DNA of 64,000 bases, from the NCBI RefSeq assembly GCF_043497005.1, contig NZ_JBIEKE010000001.1:558001-622000 (forward strand), given 5' to 3'. The translations under genes and the position numbers were made by a program. The notes below the pieces were generated by a model. The model did no database searches, was not told where the DNA came from, and worked only from the letters and a program-made list of their open reading frames with translations. Below are positions 15,479 through 23,509 of this stretch, piece by piece (positions within the stretch are counted from its first letter, which is position 1; each line of letters begins with the position of its first letter). The stretch comes from Halobacillus_A sp043497005. Lineage in GTDB: Bacteria > Bacillota > Bacilli > Bacillales > Halobacillaceae.

Positions 15479-15949
15479 TTGGTTAACGTATTAGAAGGCA
15501 ATTTAGTAGGAAGCGGATTAAAAGTAGGAATCGTTGTGGGACGCTTTAATGATTTTATTACAGGAAGACTTTACGAAGGTGCCGTAGATGCGTTAAAACG
15601 TCATGGTGTAGATTTAGATGACGTAGAAGCAGCTTACGTCCCGGGTGCTTACGAGATTCCAATGGTTGCGAACAAAATGGCCGGTTCTGGAAAATATGAT
15701 GCTGTGATTACGCTTGGTGCGGTAATCCGCGGTTCAACACCCCACTTTGATTACGTATGTGGAGAAGCAGCGAAAGGCGTTTCACAAGCATCCATGCAAA
15801 GCGGGATACCAGTTATTTTCGGTGTCATCACAACTGATACGATTGAACAAGCTATTGAACGTGCAGGAACAAAAGCTGGAAACAAAGGCTGGGAAGCGGC
15901 AACAGCTGCGATTGAAATGGCTAACTTAAACAGACAGTTCGAAGTATAA
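15479..15949 (+). CDS. ribH: 6,7-dimethyl-8-ribityllumazine synthase
   Basis: The beta subunit that condenses the RibD product with DHBP to form lumazine and assembles as a capsid. Active-site motifs VPGAYEIPM, LGAVIRGSTPHFDYV and FGVITTDTIEQAIERAG are intact. The start appears to be TTG at 15479: AAAGGGAG lies eight bases upstream and the resulting MVNVLEGNLVGSGLKVGIV matches the family N-terminus. The 75-base gap after ribBA is longer than the other operon gaps and has no convincing terminator. A hairpin follows the stop codon. Confidence 0.95.
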   Translation: MVNVLEGNLVGSGLKVGIVVGRFNDFITGRLYEGAVDALKRHGVDLDDVEAAYVPGAYEIPMVANKMAGSGKYDAVITLGAVIRGSTPHFDYVCGEAAKGVSQASMQSGIPVIFGVITTDTIEQAIERAGTKAGNKGWEAATAAIEMANLNRQFEV

Positions 15950-15960
15950 TTCATTAGGAG

Positions 15961-15997
15961 CATCGAGTTCTCTTCATATAGAGAGCTCGATGTTTTT
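15961..15997 (+). terminator. Terminator of the rib operon
   Basis: CATCGAG..CTCT paired with AGAG..CTCGATG (two-base internal mismatch), followed by a T5 run. Confidence 0.8.
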
Positions 15998-16077
15998 ATC
16001 ATCCTCTTTTACGATTATTCTTCTACATATACGGGTACTATGGACAACAGGGTCATCGTGGAAGCGAGGGATACAGG

Positions 16078-17508
16078 ATGGGAACAAAAGTTGTATGGTT
16101 TAGGAGAGACTTAAGGCTGAATGATCAGACGGCTCTCTCCCAGGCAGTGCAGGATACAGGTGAAAACGATCAATTATTATTCATTTTTCATATACATCCA
16201 AAATTAATAGAAGAGTTTACCGTTAGGCATGATTACTTTTTCCAAACGGTACATTCCTTAGACGAAGCTTCCAGCCAATTAGGTGCCCCGCTTCATTTTT
16301 TATATGGAGAAGTGGACACAGCTTTTAAGCAGCTGTTCAACCAGATGGACGATATCGATTCTATCTATTTCAACTATGATGAGGCAGGATTTGGTAAAGA
16401 ACGAGACGATTATATGATCAATTGGTTTAAAGAGCAAGATACCAGGGTGTACTCGGCCATTGATCATCACATCCATTCAGCAAAAGATGTCTACAAACCG
16501 GATGGCAGTTACTATAAAGTGTATTCTCCCTATTATAAAAAATGGCAGCAGCTGGACAAGCCAGATGTAAGAACCGTCGATTATAAGAAAATAAAGCATC
16601 ACGGTGTGGACGTTCGAGATCGATTTAAGAAAGGTCAGAATAAATGGTCATTAATTAAGGAACAATTTGAATATGGCGGAAATGACATAGGCGAACAAGC
16701 TGCTCTTCAACGATTAGACTGGTTTTTAGATGAAGCCATTTACGACTATCATAAAGAGCGGGATTTTCCCGCGGTTGATGGAACGAGCCTCATGTCTCGT
16801 TTCTTGAAAACAGGGGCGGTATCACCGCGCACCATTTATTATAAAGTGGAGAATGAGACGGATGGCCGAAAAGGTCAGCAAGGCATTGATACTTACATTC
16901 AAGAAATCGCATGGCGAGATTTTTATAACATGATCTATCATTTCTATCCGAATGCGCACGATAAAGAAATGGTAGAAAAATACCGAGGTATTGGTTGGAA
17001 TAAAGATGATGAAGCCCTGGAGCGTTGGAAGCAGGGGGAGACAGGTTTTCCACTAATCGACGCAGCCATGAGACAGCTGAATGAAACGGGGTGGATGCAC
17101 AACCGTCTGCGGATGGCTGTAGCCTCTTTTTTAACAAAAGATCTGCTTCTTGATTGGCGGCTTGGTGAACGTTATTTTAAAGAAAGACTCATCGACTACG
17201 ATCCAGCTTCAAATATTGGAGGCTGGCAATGGGCTGCTTCTACAGGGACAGATCCTGTTCCTTATTTTCGAGTATTCAATCCTACACGGCAGTCCGAACG
17301 CTTTGATCCTCACGGCCGCTTTATTAAACAGTGGCTGCCAGAGCTTGAGAATGTCGAGAAAAAATACATCCATGAGCCAGGTAAAATGTCAGCAAATCAA
17401 CAGGAGCAGTCAAACTGCATCATCGGTGAGGACTACCCGGAGCCCATCGTTGATCATAAAACCATGCGTAACCAAGCTATCGACCGTTTTAAAAATGTAA
17501 AAGACTGA
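16078..17508 (+). CDS. phr: Deoxyribodipyrimidine photolyase (class I CPD type)
   Basis: A 476-residue light-driven repair enzyme that splits cyclobutane pyrimidine dimers using reduced FAD. The N-terminal antenna domain begins TKVVWFRRDLRLNDQTAL. The C-terminal FAD domain has QEIAWRDFYNMIYHFYP, GETGFPLIDAAMRQLNETGW, HNRLRMAVASFLTKDLLLDW and the NIGGWQWAASTGTDPVPYFR signature with the electron-transfer tryptophans. It is complete. The ATG at 16078 has only a weak upstream site (ACAGGATG). It lies directly after the riboflavin operon terminator and 15 bases before the aminopeptidase, so the latter two may form a unit. Confidence 0.94.
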   Translation: MGTKVVWFRRDLRLNDQTALSQAVQDTGENDQLLFIFHIHPKLIEEFTVRHDYFFQTVHSLDEASSQLGAPLHFLYGEVDTAFKQLFNQMDDIDSIYFNYDEAGFGKERDDYMINWFKEQDTRVYSAIDHHIHSAKDVYKPDGSYYKVYSPYYKKWQQLDKPDVRTVDYKKIKHHGVDVRDRFKKGQNKWSLIKEQFEYGGNDIGEQAALQRLDWFLDEAIYDYHKERDFPAVDGTSLMSRFLKTGAVSPRTIYYKVENETDGRKGQQGIDTYIQEIAWRDFYNMIYHFYPNAHDKEMVEKYRGIGWNKDDEALERWKQGETGFPLIDAAMRQLNETGWMHNRLRMAVASFLTKDLLLDWRLGERYFKERLIDYDPASNIGGWQWAASTGTDPVPYFRVFNPTRQSERFDPHGRFIKQWLPELENVEKKYIHEPGKMSANQQEQSNCIIGEDYPEPIVDHKTMRNQAIDRFKNVKD

Positions 17509-17523
17509 TATGGAGGGATTAAG

Positions 17524-18765
17524 ATGACAACACATCAAAATCGTTTAGAAAAATACGCAGAACTCGCATTAAATAAAGGTGTAAACCTTCAGGCAGACCA
17601 GGGGCTGCTTATTAATGCCCCCATTGAAGCAGCTGATCTTGTTCGGATTATTACAGCGAAAGCTTATGGAAGAGGCGCTAAAAACGTCCACGTCGAGTGG
17701 AGCGATGAGATTTTAAGCTATATGAAAATGAAAAATGCGCCGCTGAGTGTGTTAGAGAATTTTCCGAAATGGAAAGTTGAGGCCCTTGAAGGAATGGTGA
17801 AGGAAGGATACTCCCTTCTTACTGTATATGGTCCTAATCCAGACTTGCTGAAAGGCGTCGATTCTGACCGTATTGCAAAAGCCAATAAAGCAAGCGGAGA
17901 AGCATTAACGAATTACCGCGAGTATATTATGAATGATAAAGTTACCTGGTCGATTGTAGCTTATCCTCAAGCTTCATGGGCAGAGAAGGTTTTCCCGGAG
18001 GATACTACTGCAAATGCCCAAAAGAAATTGTGGGAACAAATCTTCCACATTACCCGAATCGATCAACGTGACCCGATTAAAGCATGGGACGAGCACAATG
18101 AAAAACTGCGTCAGGCTAGAGAATACTTAAATGCCAAGCAGTATAAGAAGCTGCATTATAAAGCACCGGGAACGGATTTATCCATTGATCTTGTAAAAGA
18201 TCATATCTGGCATGGCGGCTCTACAACATCCGAGCAGGGCGTAGAGTTCAATCCGAATATGCCTACAGAAGAAGTGTTTACGATGCCGCATAAATATGGC
18301 GTGCAAGGTACAGTGAGCAGCACGAAGCCGCTCAGCTATGGCGGAAATCTAATTGAAAACTTCACATTAACTTTTGAAAATGGAAAAGTCGTGGAATATA
18401 CGGCAGAATCAGGAAAAGAAACGTTGAAGCACTTGTTAGAGTCAGATGACGGAGCGAAACGTCTCGGTGAAGTAGCGATTGTACCAAACGAGTCACCGAT
18501 CTCTCAATCGGGTCATATTTTCTTCAACACGCTGTATGATGAAAATGCTTCTTGTCATTTAGCTTTAGGAAAAGCTTATCCGACCAACGTAAAAGGCGGA
18601 TCTACGATGACGAAGCAGCAAATGGATCAGCAAGGAGTGAACGATAGTTTAGTTCATGAGGACTTTATGATGGGGTCTGCTGAGCTGGACATTGACGGTG
18701 AAACACATGATGGCACGTTTGAACCCATTTTCCGAAATGGAAGCTGGGCCATTGAGTTTGAATAA
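17524..18765 (+). CDS. ampS: M29 family aminopeptidase (AmpS/PepS type)
   Basis: A 413-residue cytosolic dinuclear-metal aminopeptidase of family M29. Features seen: N-terminal LEKYAELALNKGVNLQADQGLLI, central GTDLSIDLVKDHIWHGG, the metal-binding Glu segments TAESGKETLKHL and RLGEVAIVPNESPIS, then NTLYDENASCHLALGKAYP (His/Glu/Asp ligands) and DFMMGSAELDIDG at the C-terminus. Length matches AmpS. RBS TGGAGGG is seven bases before the ATG. Confidence 0.93.
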   Translation: MTTHQNRLEKYAELALNKGVNLQADQGLLINAPIEAADLVRIITAKAYGRGAKNVHVEWSDEILSYMKMKNAPLSVLENFPKWKVEALEGMVKEGYSLLTVYGPNPDLLKGVDSDRIAKANKASGEALTNYREYIMNDKVTWSIVAYPQASWAEKVFPEDTTANAQKKLWEQIFHITRIDQRDPIKAWDEHNEKLRQAREYLNAKQYKKLHYKAPGTDLSIDLVKDHIWHGGSTTSEQGVEFNPNMPTEEVFTMPHKYGVQGTVSSTKPLSYGGNLIENFTLTFENGKVVEYTAESGKETLKHLLESDDGAKRLGEVAIVPNESPISQSGHIFFNTLYDENASCHLALGKAYPTNVKGGSTMTKQQMDQQGVNDSLVHEDFMMGSAELDIDGETHDGTFEPIFRNGSWAIEFE

Positions 18766-18843
18766 GAAGTACTTCTATACTCGTGCATTAGGGAAACAGC
18801 TGAGGACACTGAAAAACTAAAGGTTGATGAAAGATAGAATTAA

Positions 18844-18889
18844 AAAAGCGTCCTGTATGGAATTTAATTTCCACACAGGACGCTTTTCT
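18844..18889. terminator. Terminator downstream of ampS
   Basis: AAAAGCGTCCTGT pairs with ACAGGACGCTTTT around an 18-base loop that itself contains GGAAA/TTTCC. The A and T flanks make it usable on both strands. Confidence 0.75.
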
Positions 18890-19252
18890 TCTAACTATTA
18901 AGAGATTTGAGCCTTCTATTCTTTCATAAGTTTAACGATTCGTTACACATTAGCTGTGATTTAGACAGACAACGTATAGATGGGTTTTAGAAGTAGATAT
19001 TTGAACATACGAATGGGTTTTAGATGGATCATTGTTGGTGTCACGATGAGCTTTAGGGTGTTCGCCTGGTCGATTAAAACCGGCCACGTCCTGTGGCCTA
19101 CATCGACACTAGCACGTCCGGTGCGTCGCGGGAACAGCGCGAGCCGAAGATCCACTTGGTCAAGTGATCTTCTTGACCAAGTTAGCTGAAGGCGTGCCCG
19201 CGGCAAGCATCCACCGAAAAGCGATTCGTGAGGCTCTTTAAGATTAGACAGG
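18890..19252. repeat. Composite repeat D, copy 1 (IS1182 remnant plus hairpin unit)
   Basis: This stretch is similar over its length to 21521-21945. On the minus strand 18916-18958 encodes TANV-stop-RIVKLMKE-stop, the last residues of an IS1182-family transposase with a nonsense codon. The rest carries GTCCGGTGCG, GGGAACAGCGCGAGCCGAAG, a perfect hairpin ACTTGGTCAAG / CTTGACCAAGT near 19153-19182, and GCATCCACCGAAAAGCGATT. Relative to copy 2 it lacks about 90 bases of the transposase part. No gene is credible in this gap between ampS and the acyltransferase. Confidence 0.7.
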
Positions 19253-19268
19253 ACTTTTTCAGTGGCCT

Positions 19269-19383
19269 CAACAGCACCCTTTCCGTGGGCGAATGGTGTG
19301 CTTCCTTGGGGTTTTTAGCCATCCGGGGACCCACCATATTCATCTCTCTCCCACAGGAGGCTCGCCGTTTCACCAACCCTTCT
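19269..19383 (-). repeat. 123-bp-class structured repeat C, copy 1
   Basis: On the minus strand it reads AAGGGTTGGTGAAACGGCGAG, TCCTGTGGGAGAG, TGGGTCCCCGGATGG, CACACCATTCGCCCACGGAAAGGG, matching in order the copy at 30297-30419. The far end has lost the matching terminal arm, so this copy looks truncated. Confidence 0.6.
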
Positions 19384-19430
19384 CAATAAAAGAACATATG
19401 GATAGGCTTTACCTAGTTTTTTCAGCCGCT

Positions 19431-19459
19431 AAACGAGCCCTAACAGGCTCGTTTTTTTG
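19431..19459 (+). terminator. Orphan rho-independent terminator
   Basis: AAACGAGCC / GGCTCGTTT with a CTAACA loop and a T7 run. No gene precedes it for about 650 bases except repeats, so it either ends read-through from the ampS side or an unrecognised short transcript. From here to 19650 I see only the leader of the acyltransferase gene. Confidence 0.7.
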
Positions 19460-19650
19460 TATGTAGCGGGACAGCGTTACGGTTTAATACCAAAATTGTT
19501 ACCCCCGTGACATATTCATTACATTTTCGTTAAACCATTGTGATAAATTGGTCATTCCGACGTCAAATATGTTAAAAACGTATAGGACAGGTTTTAAAAA
19601 CTAAAAAAGAGTGTAAGTATGAAGTATAGAAAATTAGAGGGTGAAAAGAC

Positions 19651-20667
19651 ATGAAACGGGATGCGATTTTTGATAATGCGAAATTGATACTGATCTTTCT
19701 CGTTGTGTTTGGTCATTTAGTTCAGCCAACGACAGATGGATCACGCGAAATGTATACAATATATACGTGGATTTACACGTTCCACATGCCGGCGTTTATA
19801 TTTTTAGCCGGATTCTTTGCTAAGGGGTCTGGAAATAAAGATTATATAGTTAATTTAGCTAAAAAGCTGATTTTGCCGTACCTTATTTTTCAGTTTGTGT
19901 TTACAGCGTACTTTCTCTTTATCGGTAAAGATGGGTGGTTAAACGCTCCGTTTTATCCGCACTGGTCTCTATGGTTCTTGTTTAGTTTGTTCTGCTGGCA
20001 CATCCTTCTGATCTGGTTTAGTAAGGTTTCACCGTGGATTGGAATAACTGCCGCTGTTGCCATTGGAGTGCTCGTCGGATATGCAGATAGTATTGATCAA
20101 ACATTTAGTTTATCAAGAACATTTGTGTTCTTTCCGTTTTTCTTAGCGGGATATTGGTTAACGAAGGATACCGTGAAGAAATGGAGAGGATTTGGTACAA
20201 GAGCAGCGAGTCTTGCATTTATGGTGACACTTGCTGTCATTATCGCTTTTGCTCCAGAATTTAACTCGGACTGGCTTCTAGGTTCTAAATCGTATGCCAC
20301 GATGGGAGAACCTGAATTAGGCGGGTTGCTTCGCCTCGGAGTATATGTCATTGGAGCTTTGATGACAGCGAGCGTGATGGCTTGGATCCCAAATAAACAC
20401 TATAGCTTCACTCCATTAGGAGGACAAACGTTGTATGTTTATTTACTGCATGGATTCATCGTTCAGCTGTTCAGACAGCAAGGCTGGGTACAAATCAATA
20501 ATGTTCTCGATTTCACCCTATACTTTGTAATGTCAGGGTTTATCGTTTACTTGTTATCTACAAGTACTATCCGAGCACTCACTCAGCCTCTTATTGAATG
20601 CCGCGCTGCTTTATTAAGAAAGCAGCTGTCAGAAATCAATAATCACGATCGATATCGAACAAATTAA
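19651..20667 (+). CDS. Membrane acyltransferase family protein (fucose 4-O-acetylase-like)
   Basis: A 338-residue integral membrane protein with about ten helices of the acyltransferase 3 family, which O-acylates cell-surface sugars. The family hallmark at the N-terminus is present: DNAKLILIFLVVFGHLVQP (His of the active site) followed by YTFHMPAFIFLAGFFAK. WSLWFLFSLFCWHI and PLGGQTLYVYLLHGFIV are the later conserved helices. It resembles the fucose 4-O-acetylase/YkrP-like subgroup. The target sugar cannot be told. RBS GAGGGTG precedes the ATG. Its transcript probably ends in the hairpin that overlaps the next gene's ribosome binding site. Confidence 0.85.
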   Translation: MKRDAIFDNAKLILIFLVVFGHLVQPTTDGSREMYTIYTWIYTFHMPAFIFLAGFFAKGSGNKDYIVNLAKKLILPYLIFQFVFTAYFLFIGKDGWLNAPFYPHWSLWFLFSLFCWHILLIWFSKVSPWIGITAAVAIGVLVGYADSIDQTFSLSRTFVFFPFFLAGYWLTKDTVKKWRGFGTRAASLAFMVTLAVIIAFAPEFNSDWLLGSKSYATMGEPELGGLLRLGVYVIGALMTASVMAWIPNKHYSFTPLGGQTLYVYLLHGFIVQLFRQQGWVQINNVLDFTLYFVMSGFIVYLLSTSTIRALTQPLIECRAALLRKQLSEINNHDRYRTN

Positions 20668-20675
20668 TAAAGAAG

Positions 20676-20742
20676 TACCTCCCGGCGTTTGAAAAAGCTA
20701 TTCTTGTGAGAGAATAAGCAGAAATGAAGGGAGGTATTTTTT
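20676..20742 (+). promoter_or_regulatory. Terminator-like hairpin whose 3' arm is the next gene's RBS
   Basis: TACCTCCC (20676-20683) pairs with GGGAGGTA (20729-20736), followed by T7 and then directly by the ATG of the DJ-1/PfpI gene. The 45-base loop contains a second hairpin, GCTATTCT / AGAATAAGC. The GGGAGGT arm is the only Shine-Dalgarno of the gene. The structure can therefore end the acyltransferase transcript and hide the RBS in read-through RNA. Confidence 0.65.
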
Positions 20743-20743
20743 T

Positions 20744-21397
20744 ATGAAAAAAATACTAATGGTAGCGACGAATGTAGATAAAATCGGTGATCAGCAGACG
20801 GGTTTATGGCTCTCGGAGTTTGTGGAGCCGGCAACGGAGTGGACGCATGCAGGATTTGAAGTAACAGGGGCAAGTGTAAAAGGTGGGAAAATTCCAATTG
20901 ACCCAAACAGTTACAGCAATGAACTTCCAAGAGTGTGGGATGGCGTTATGGAACCAATTCATGACACGGCAAAATTAACAGATATCAATCCAGATGATTT
21001 CGATGCCATTTTCTTTTGCGGAGGGCACGGAGCGATGCTTGATTTTCCCAATAATAACGAGATCTCCGCACTGGTTGATCATTTTAAACAAAATGAAAAA
21101 CTTATTGGTGCGATCTGCCACGGGCCAGCCGCTTTTGTTGGAAATAAAGATGTAAACGACTCTTCTATTGTAAAAGGCATAAAAATAACCGGTTATTCCA
21201 ATGAAGAAGAGCAAGGCACAGGATTGGCAGACGTTGTTCCCTTTTTGCTGGAGGATGAATTAAATGAAGCAGGCGCAAGCTATGAATCAGGAGGTCCTGA
21301 GGCAGAGCATGTTGTTGTTGATCATAATTTCATCACAGGACAAAATCCTCAATCGACCCGTCGGATTGCAGAGGTTTTTAAAGAGCATTTATCCTAA
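20744..21397 (+). CDS. DJ-1/PfpI (class I glutamine amidotransferase-like) protein
   Basis: A 217-residue DJ-1/PfpI superfamily protein. The nucleophile elbow is IGAICHGPAAF (Cys, followed by His) near residue 125, with the upstream FFCGGHGAMLDFPNN loop and a C-terminal ITGQNPQSTRRIAE segment. This arrangement is typical of Hsp31/YhbO-like glyoxalase III or protein deglycase homologues, also annotated type 1 glutamine amidotransferase domain protein. A role in detoxifying reactive carbonyls is a family inference. Its RBS lies in the hairpin described at 20676-20742. Confidence 0.85.
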   Translation: MKKILMVATNVDKIGDQQTGLWLSEFVEPATEWTHAGFEVTGASVKGGKIPIDPNSYSNELPRVWDGVMEPIHDTAKLTDINPDDFDAIFFCGGHGAMLDFPNNNEISALVDHFKQNEKLIGAICHGPAAFVGNKDVNDSSIVKGIKITGYSNEEEQGTGLADVVPFLLEDELNEAGASYESGGPEAEHVVVDHNFITGQNPQSTRRIAEVFKEHLS

Positions 21398-21520
21398 AAA
21401 ACAACCGTTTCTATTTAGAGAGTTGTTAGCTTTTAGAGAAACACATCTTGAAAGTGAATTCCTTGCGTTACGAAGAGGAAAGGGTTACTAAGAACAAGTA
21501 CAAGTGAAGTCGCGGCTTTT

Positions 21521-21945
21521 CTTCTAACTTTAAGAGATTTGCGCCTTCTATTCCTGCATAAGTTTAACGATTCGTTTCACATTAGCTGTGAAAATAGCCA
21601 TCGCACCTCATATCCGTGTCTATGCTTCAGTTCACTATTTTTGGTTTCAAACTTATATCGTTCTTTAGCCAGACAACGTATAGATGGTTTTTAGGAGTAG
21701 CTATTTGAACAGACGTATGGGTTTTAAATTGATCTCTGTTGACGCCATGAGCATCGTTCGGTGGTGACGCCTGGTCGATTAAAACCGGCCACGTCCTGAG
21801 GCCGCACGTCCGGTGCGTTTCGGGAACAGCGCGAGCCGAAGATCCACTTAGTCAAGTGAACTTCTTGACAAGTTAGCTGAGGACGCTCCCGCGGCAAGCA
21901 TCCACCGAAAAGCGATTCGTGAGGCTTATTAAGATTAGATAGGAC
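21521..21945. repeat. Composite repeat D, copy 2 (IS1182 remnant plus hairpin unit)
   Basis: Better preserved than copy 1 in its left part. The right part repeats the GTCCGGTGCGTT, GGGAACAGCGCGAGCCGAAG and ACCGAAAAGCGATTCGTGAGG blocks. The central hairpin is damaged here (ACTTAGTCAAG / CTTGACAAGT). Both copies end in a similar AAGATTAGAYAGGACT. It fills most of the gap between the DJ-1 gene and the yjiH terminator. Confidence 0.7.
21548..21672 (-). pseudogene. IS1182-family transposase C-terminal remnant
   Basis: On the minus strand one frame gives LAKERYKFETKNSELKHRHG and, after a small internal deletion and frame change, AMAIFTANVKRIVKLMQE-stop. The RYK-E-KNSELK-HGY and IF-NVKRI-KLM motifs are characteristic of the C-terminus of IS1182-family DDE transposases. 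The upstream frame breaks off, and no terminal inverted repeats were found. It is a dead fragment captured inside composite repeat D. Confidence 0.75.
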
Positions 21946-21956
21946 TAATATAAAAA

Positions 21957-21994
21957 AATCCGAACGGAGGTCTACAGCATCGTTCGGATTTTTT
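21957..21994 (-). terminator. Terminator of the yjiH-like gene
   Basis: AATCCGAACG / CGTTCGGATT flank an 18-base loop. On the minus strand the stem is followed by a T run. It is 31 bases after the stop codon. A similar hairpin with the same downstream TTATGC..TT..TTC.GTTTTATC tail recurs at 34477-34534. Confidence 0.7.
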
Positions 21995-22025
21995 ATGCTT
22001 TATTCAGTTTTATCCTAGTCGTTTT

Positions 22026-23375
22026 TTAAAAGATGATATGAGCGATTAGTGCGATTACTGGTAACGTGATAATCGTACGCAGAAGGAAGATAATGAATAA
22101 ATCCTTCAAGTTAACCGGAACTTTAGAACCGAGCAGCAATCCACCGACTTCAGACATGTAAATAAGCTGAGTGACAGAGAGACTGGCGATAATAAAGCGG
22201 GTCATTTCACTTTCTATACCAGAGCCGATAATGGCTGGTAAAAACATATCCGCAAAACCAACGAGAATGGTTTCAGAAGCCGCCTGCGCCTGTGGAACTT
22301 GCAGAAGTTCAAGTAACGGAATAAATGGATACCCGAGCCAAGTAAATACTGGCGTAAATTCTGCGATAACGAGCGCAATCGTTCCTAACGCCATAACGAT
22401 GGGTGCGACACCCATCCACATATCTAATATATTCTGTCCGCCTTCTTTAAAGAAGTTACCAGGACCTTTTGCTTTGCTTCCCCGTTGAACAGCCTGCGCG
22501 TATGCATAAGAGAAGGTGCTGTGTTCTTCAGGTATTTTTTCATCTATATCGTCTGCTTCGTCCGTAACATAAGTATCGGCTTTACGTGACAGCGGTGGAA
22601 TTCTAGGCATGATCAGGGCAGCGATGAAACCGGCTATAGCCACAGTTAAATAAAACGGAATAAACATATGGCCGAGGTCAACCTCTTCAATAACAACGAT
22701 ACTGAAGGTGATGGAAACAACTGAGAAAGTTGTCCCGATCACGGCAGCTTCTCGTTTTGTATAATATCCCTCTTCATACTGTTTACTCGTAAGCAGGACA
22801 CCAATCGTTCCGTCTCCTAACCACGAAGCTAAGGAGTCAATAGAAGAACGGCCTGGCAGTCGAAATAAAGGACGCATAACTTTTGTCAATAAAACACCAA
22901 ATAACTCTAAAAGTCCAAAGTTAAGTAATAATGGTAAAAATAAACCAGCAAAAAGGAAAACAGCAAACAATACGTGGAGTAAGTCGTCTAACAGCAGGCC
23001 GCCTGTTACATCAGAAGTAATGGCTTCAGGGCCGACTTGAAAGTAGACCATAATGGCGAAGATCATACCAAGTACACGTGTAATGACCCAGACGGCTGGC
23101 ACATTAAATAACGATTTAAAGAATGGGGTGCCGTTTAACTTATCTGGTCCTATCAATTTAACGAATACAGTAAGGATGGCTGTAATCGAAATAATAAACA
23201 TCATAATAAAAGATAATACACCAGCTAATTCCTCTTGAAGCCATCCCGCAAGAATAGCGATTAATATTGTAACACTGCCATCATCGTAAAAAGGAATCAT
23301 GAATAAAATGATGCCTAATATAGATGGAATAATAAACTTCAAGTGAGAAAAAGCACTAAAATCTCTTGCTTTCAT
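22026..23375 (-). CDS. YjiH family membrane protein (nucleoside-recognition/Gate domain)
   Basis: A 449-residue membrane protein with about eleven helices. It belongs to the YjiH family, which carries the nucleoside recognition (Gate) domain shared with spore maturation proteins and nucleoside transporters. GDGTIGVLLTSKQYEEGYYTKREAAVIGTTFSVVSI (positions about 180-215) is the gate-like conserved stretch, and GFADMFLPAIIGSGIESEMTRFIIASLS the second. A charged cytosolic insert (DTYVTDEADDIDEKIPEEHS) precedes the second half. The transported substrate is not established for the family. RBS AGGAGAG precedes the ATG at 23375. Confidence 0.85.
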   Translation of the reverse strand: MKARDFSAFSHLKFIIPSILGIILFMIPFYDDGSVTILIAILAGWLQEELAGVLSFIMMFIISITAILTVFVKLIGPDKLNGTPFFKSLFNVPAVWVITRVLGMIFAIMVYFQVGPEAITSDVTGGLLLDDLLHVLFAVFLFAGLFLPLLLNFGLLELFGVLLTKVMRPLFRLPGRSSIDSLASWLGDGTIGVLLTSKQYEEGYYTKREAAVIGTTFSVVSITFSIVVIEEVDLGHMFIPFYLTVAIAGFIAALIMPRIPPLSRKADTYVTDEADDIDEKIPEEHSTFSYAYAQAVQRGSKAKGPGNFFKEGGQNILDMWMGVAPIVMALGTIALVIAEFTPVFTWLGYPFIPLLELLQVPQAQAASETILVGFADMFLPAIIGSGIESEMTRFIIASLSVTQLIYMSEVGGLLLGSKVPVNLKDLFIIFLLRTIITLPVIALIAHIIF

Positions 23376-23509
23376 AAAGAGCTCTCCTGTCTATGAATAA
23401 TATAAGAATAAATATACAGCGTTATTTATTTTAATACGGATAGGTTGAAAATCCAATAGAAAAATTTAGTTTCCTTTACAATTCTCTATAGTGCAGGAAA
23501 ATCCTTCTC

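Noticed and set aside
18961..19376. Short frames in the 19 kb gap (69-81 residues on both strands)
   Set aside because: They lie wholly in repeat D and C sequence, with Arg-rich composition and no RBS.
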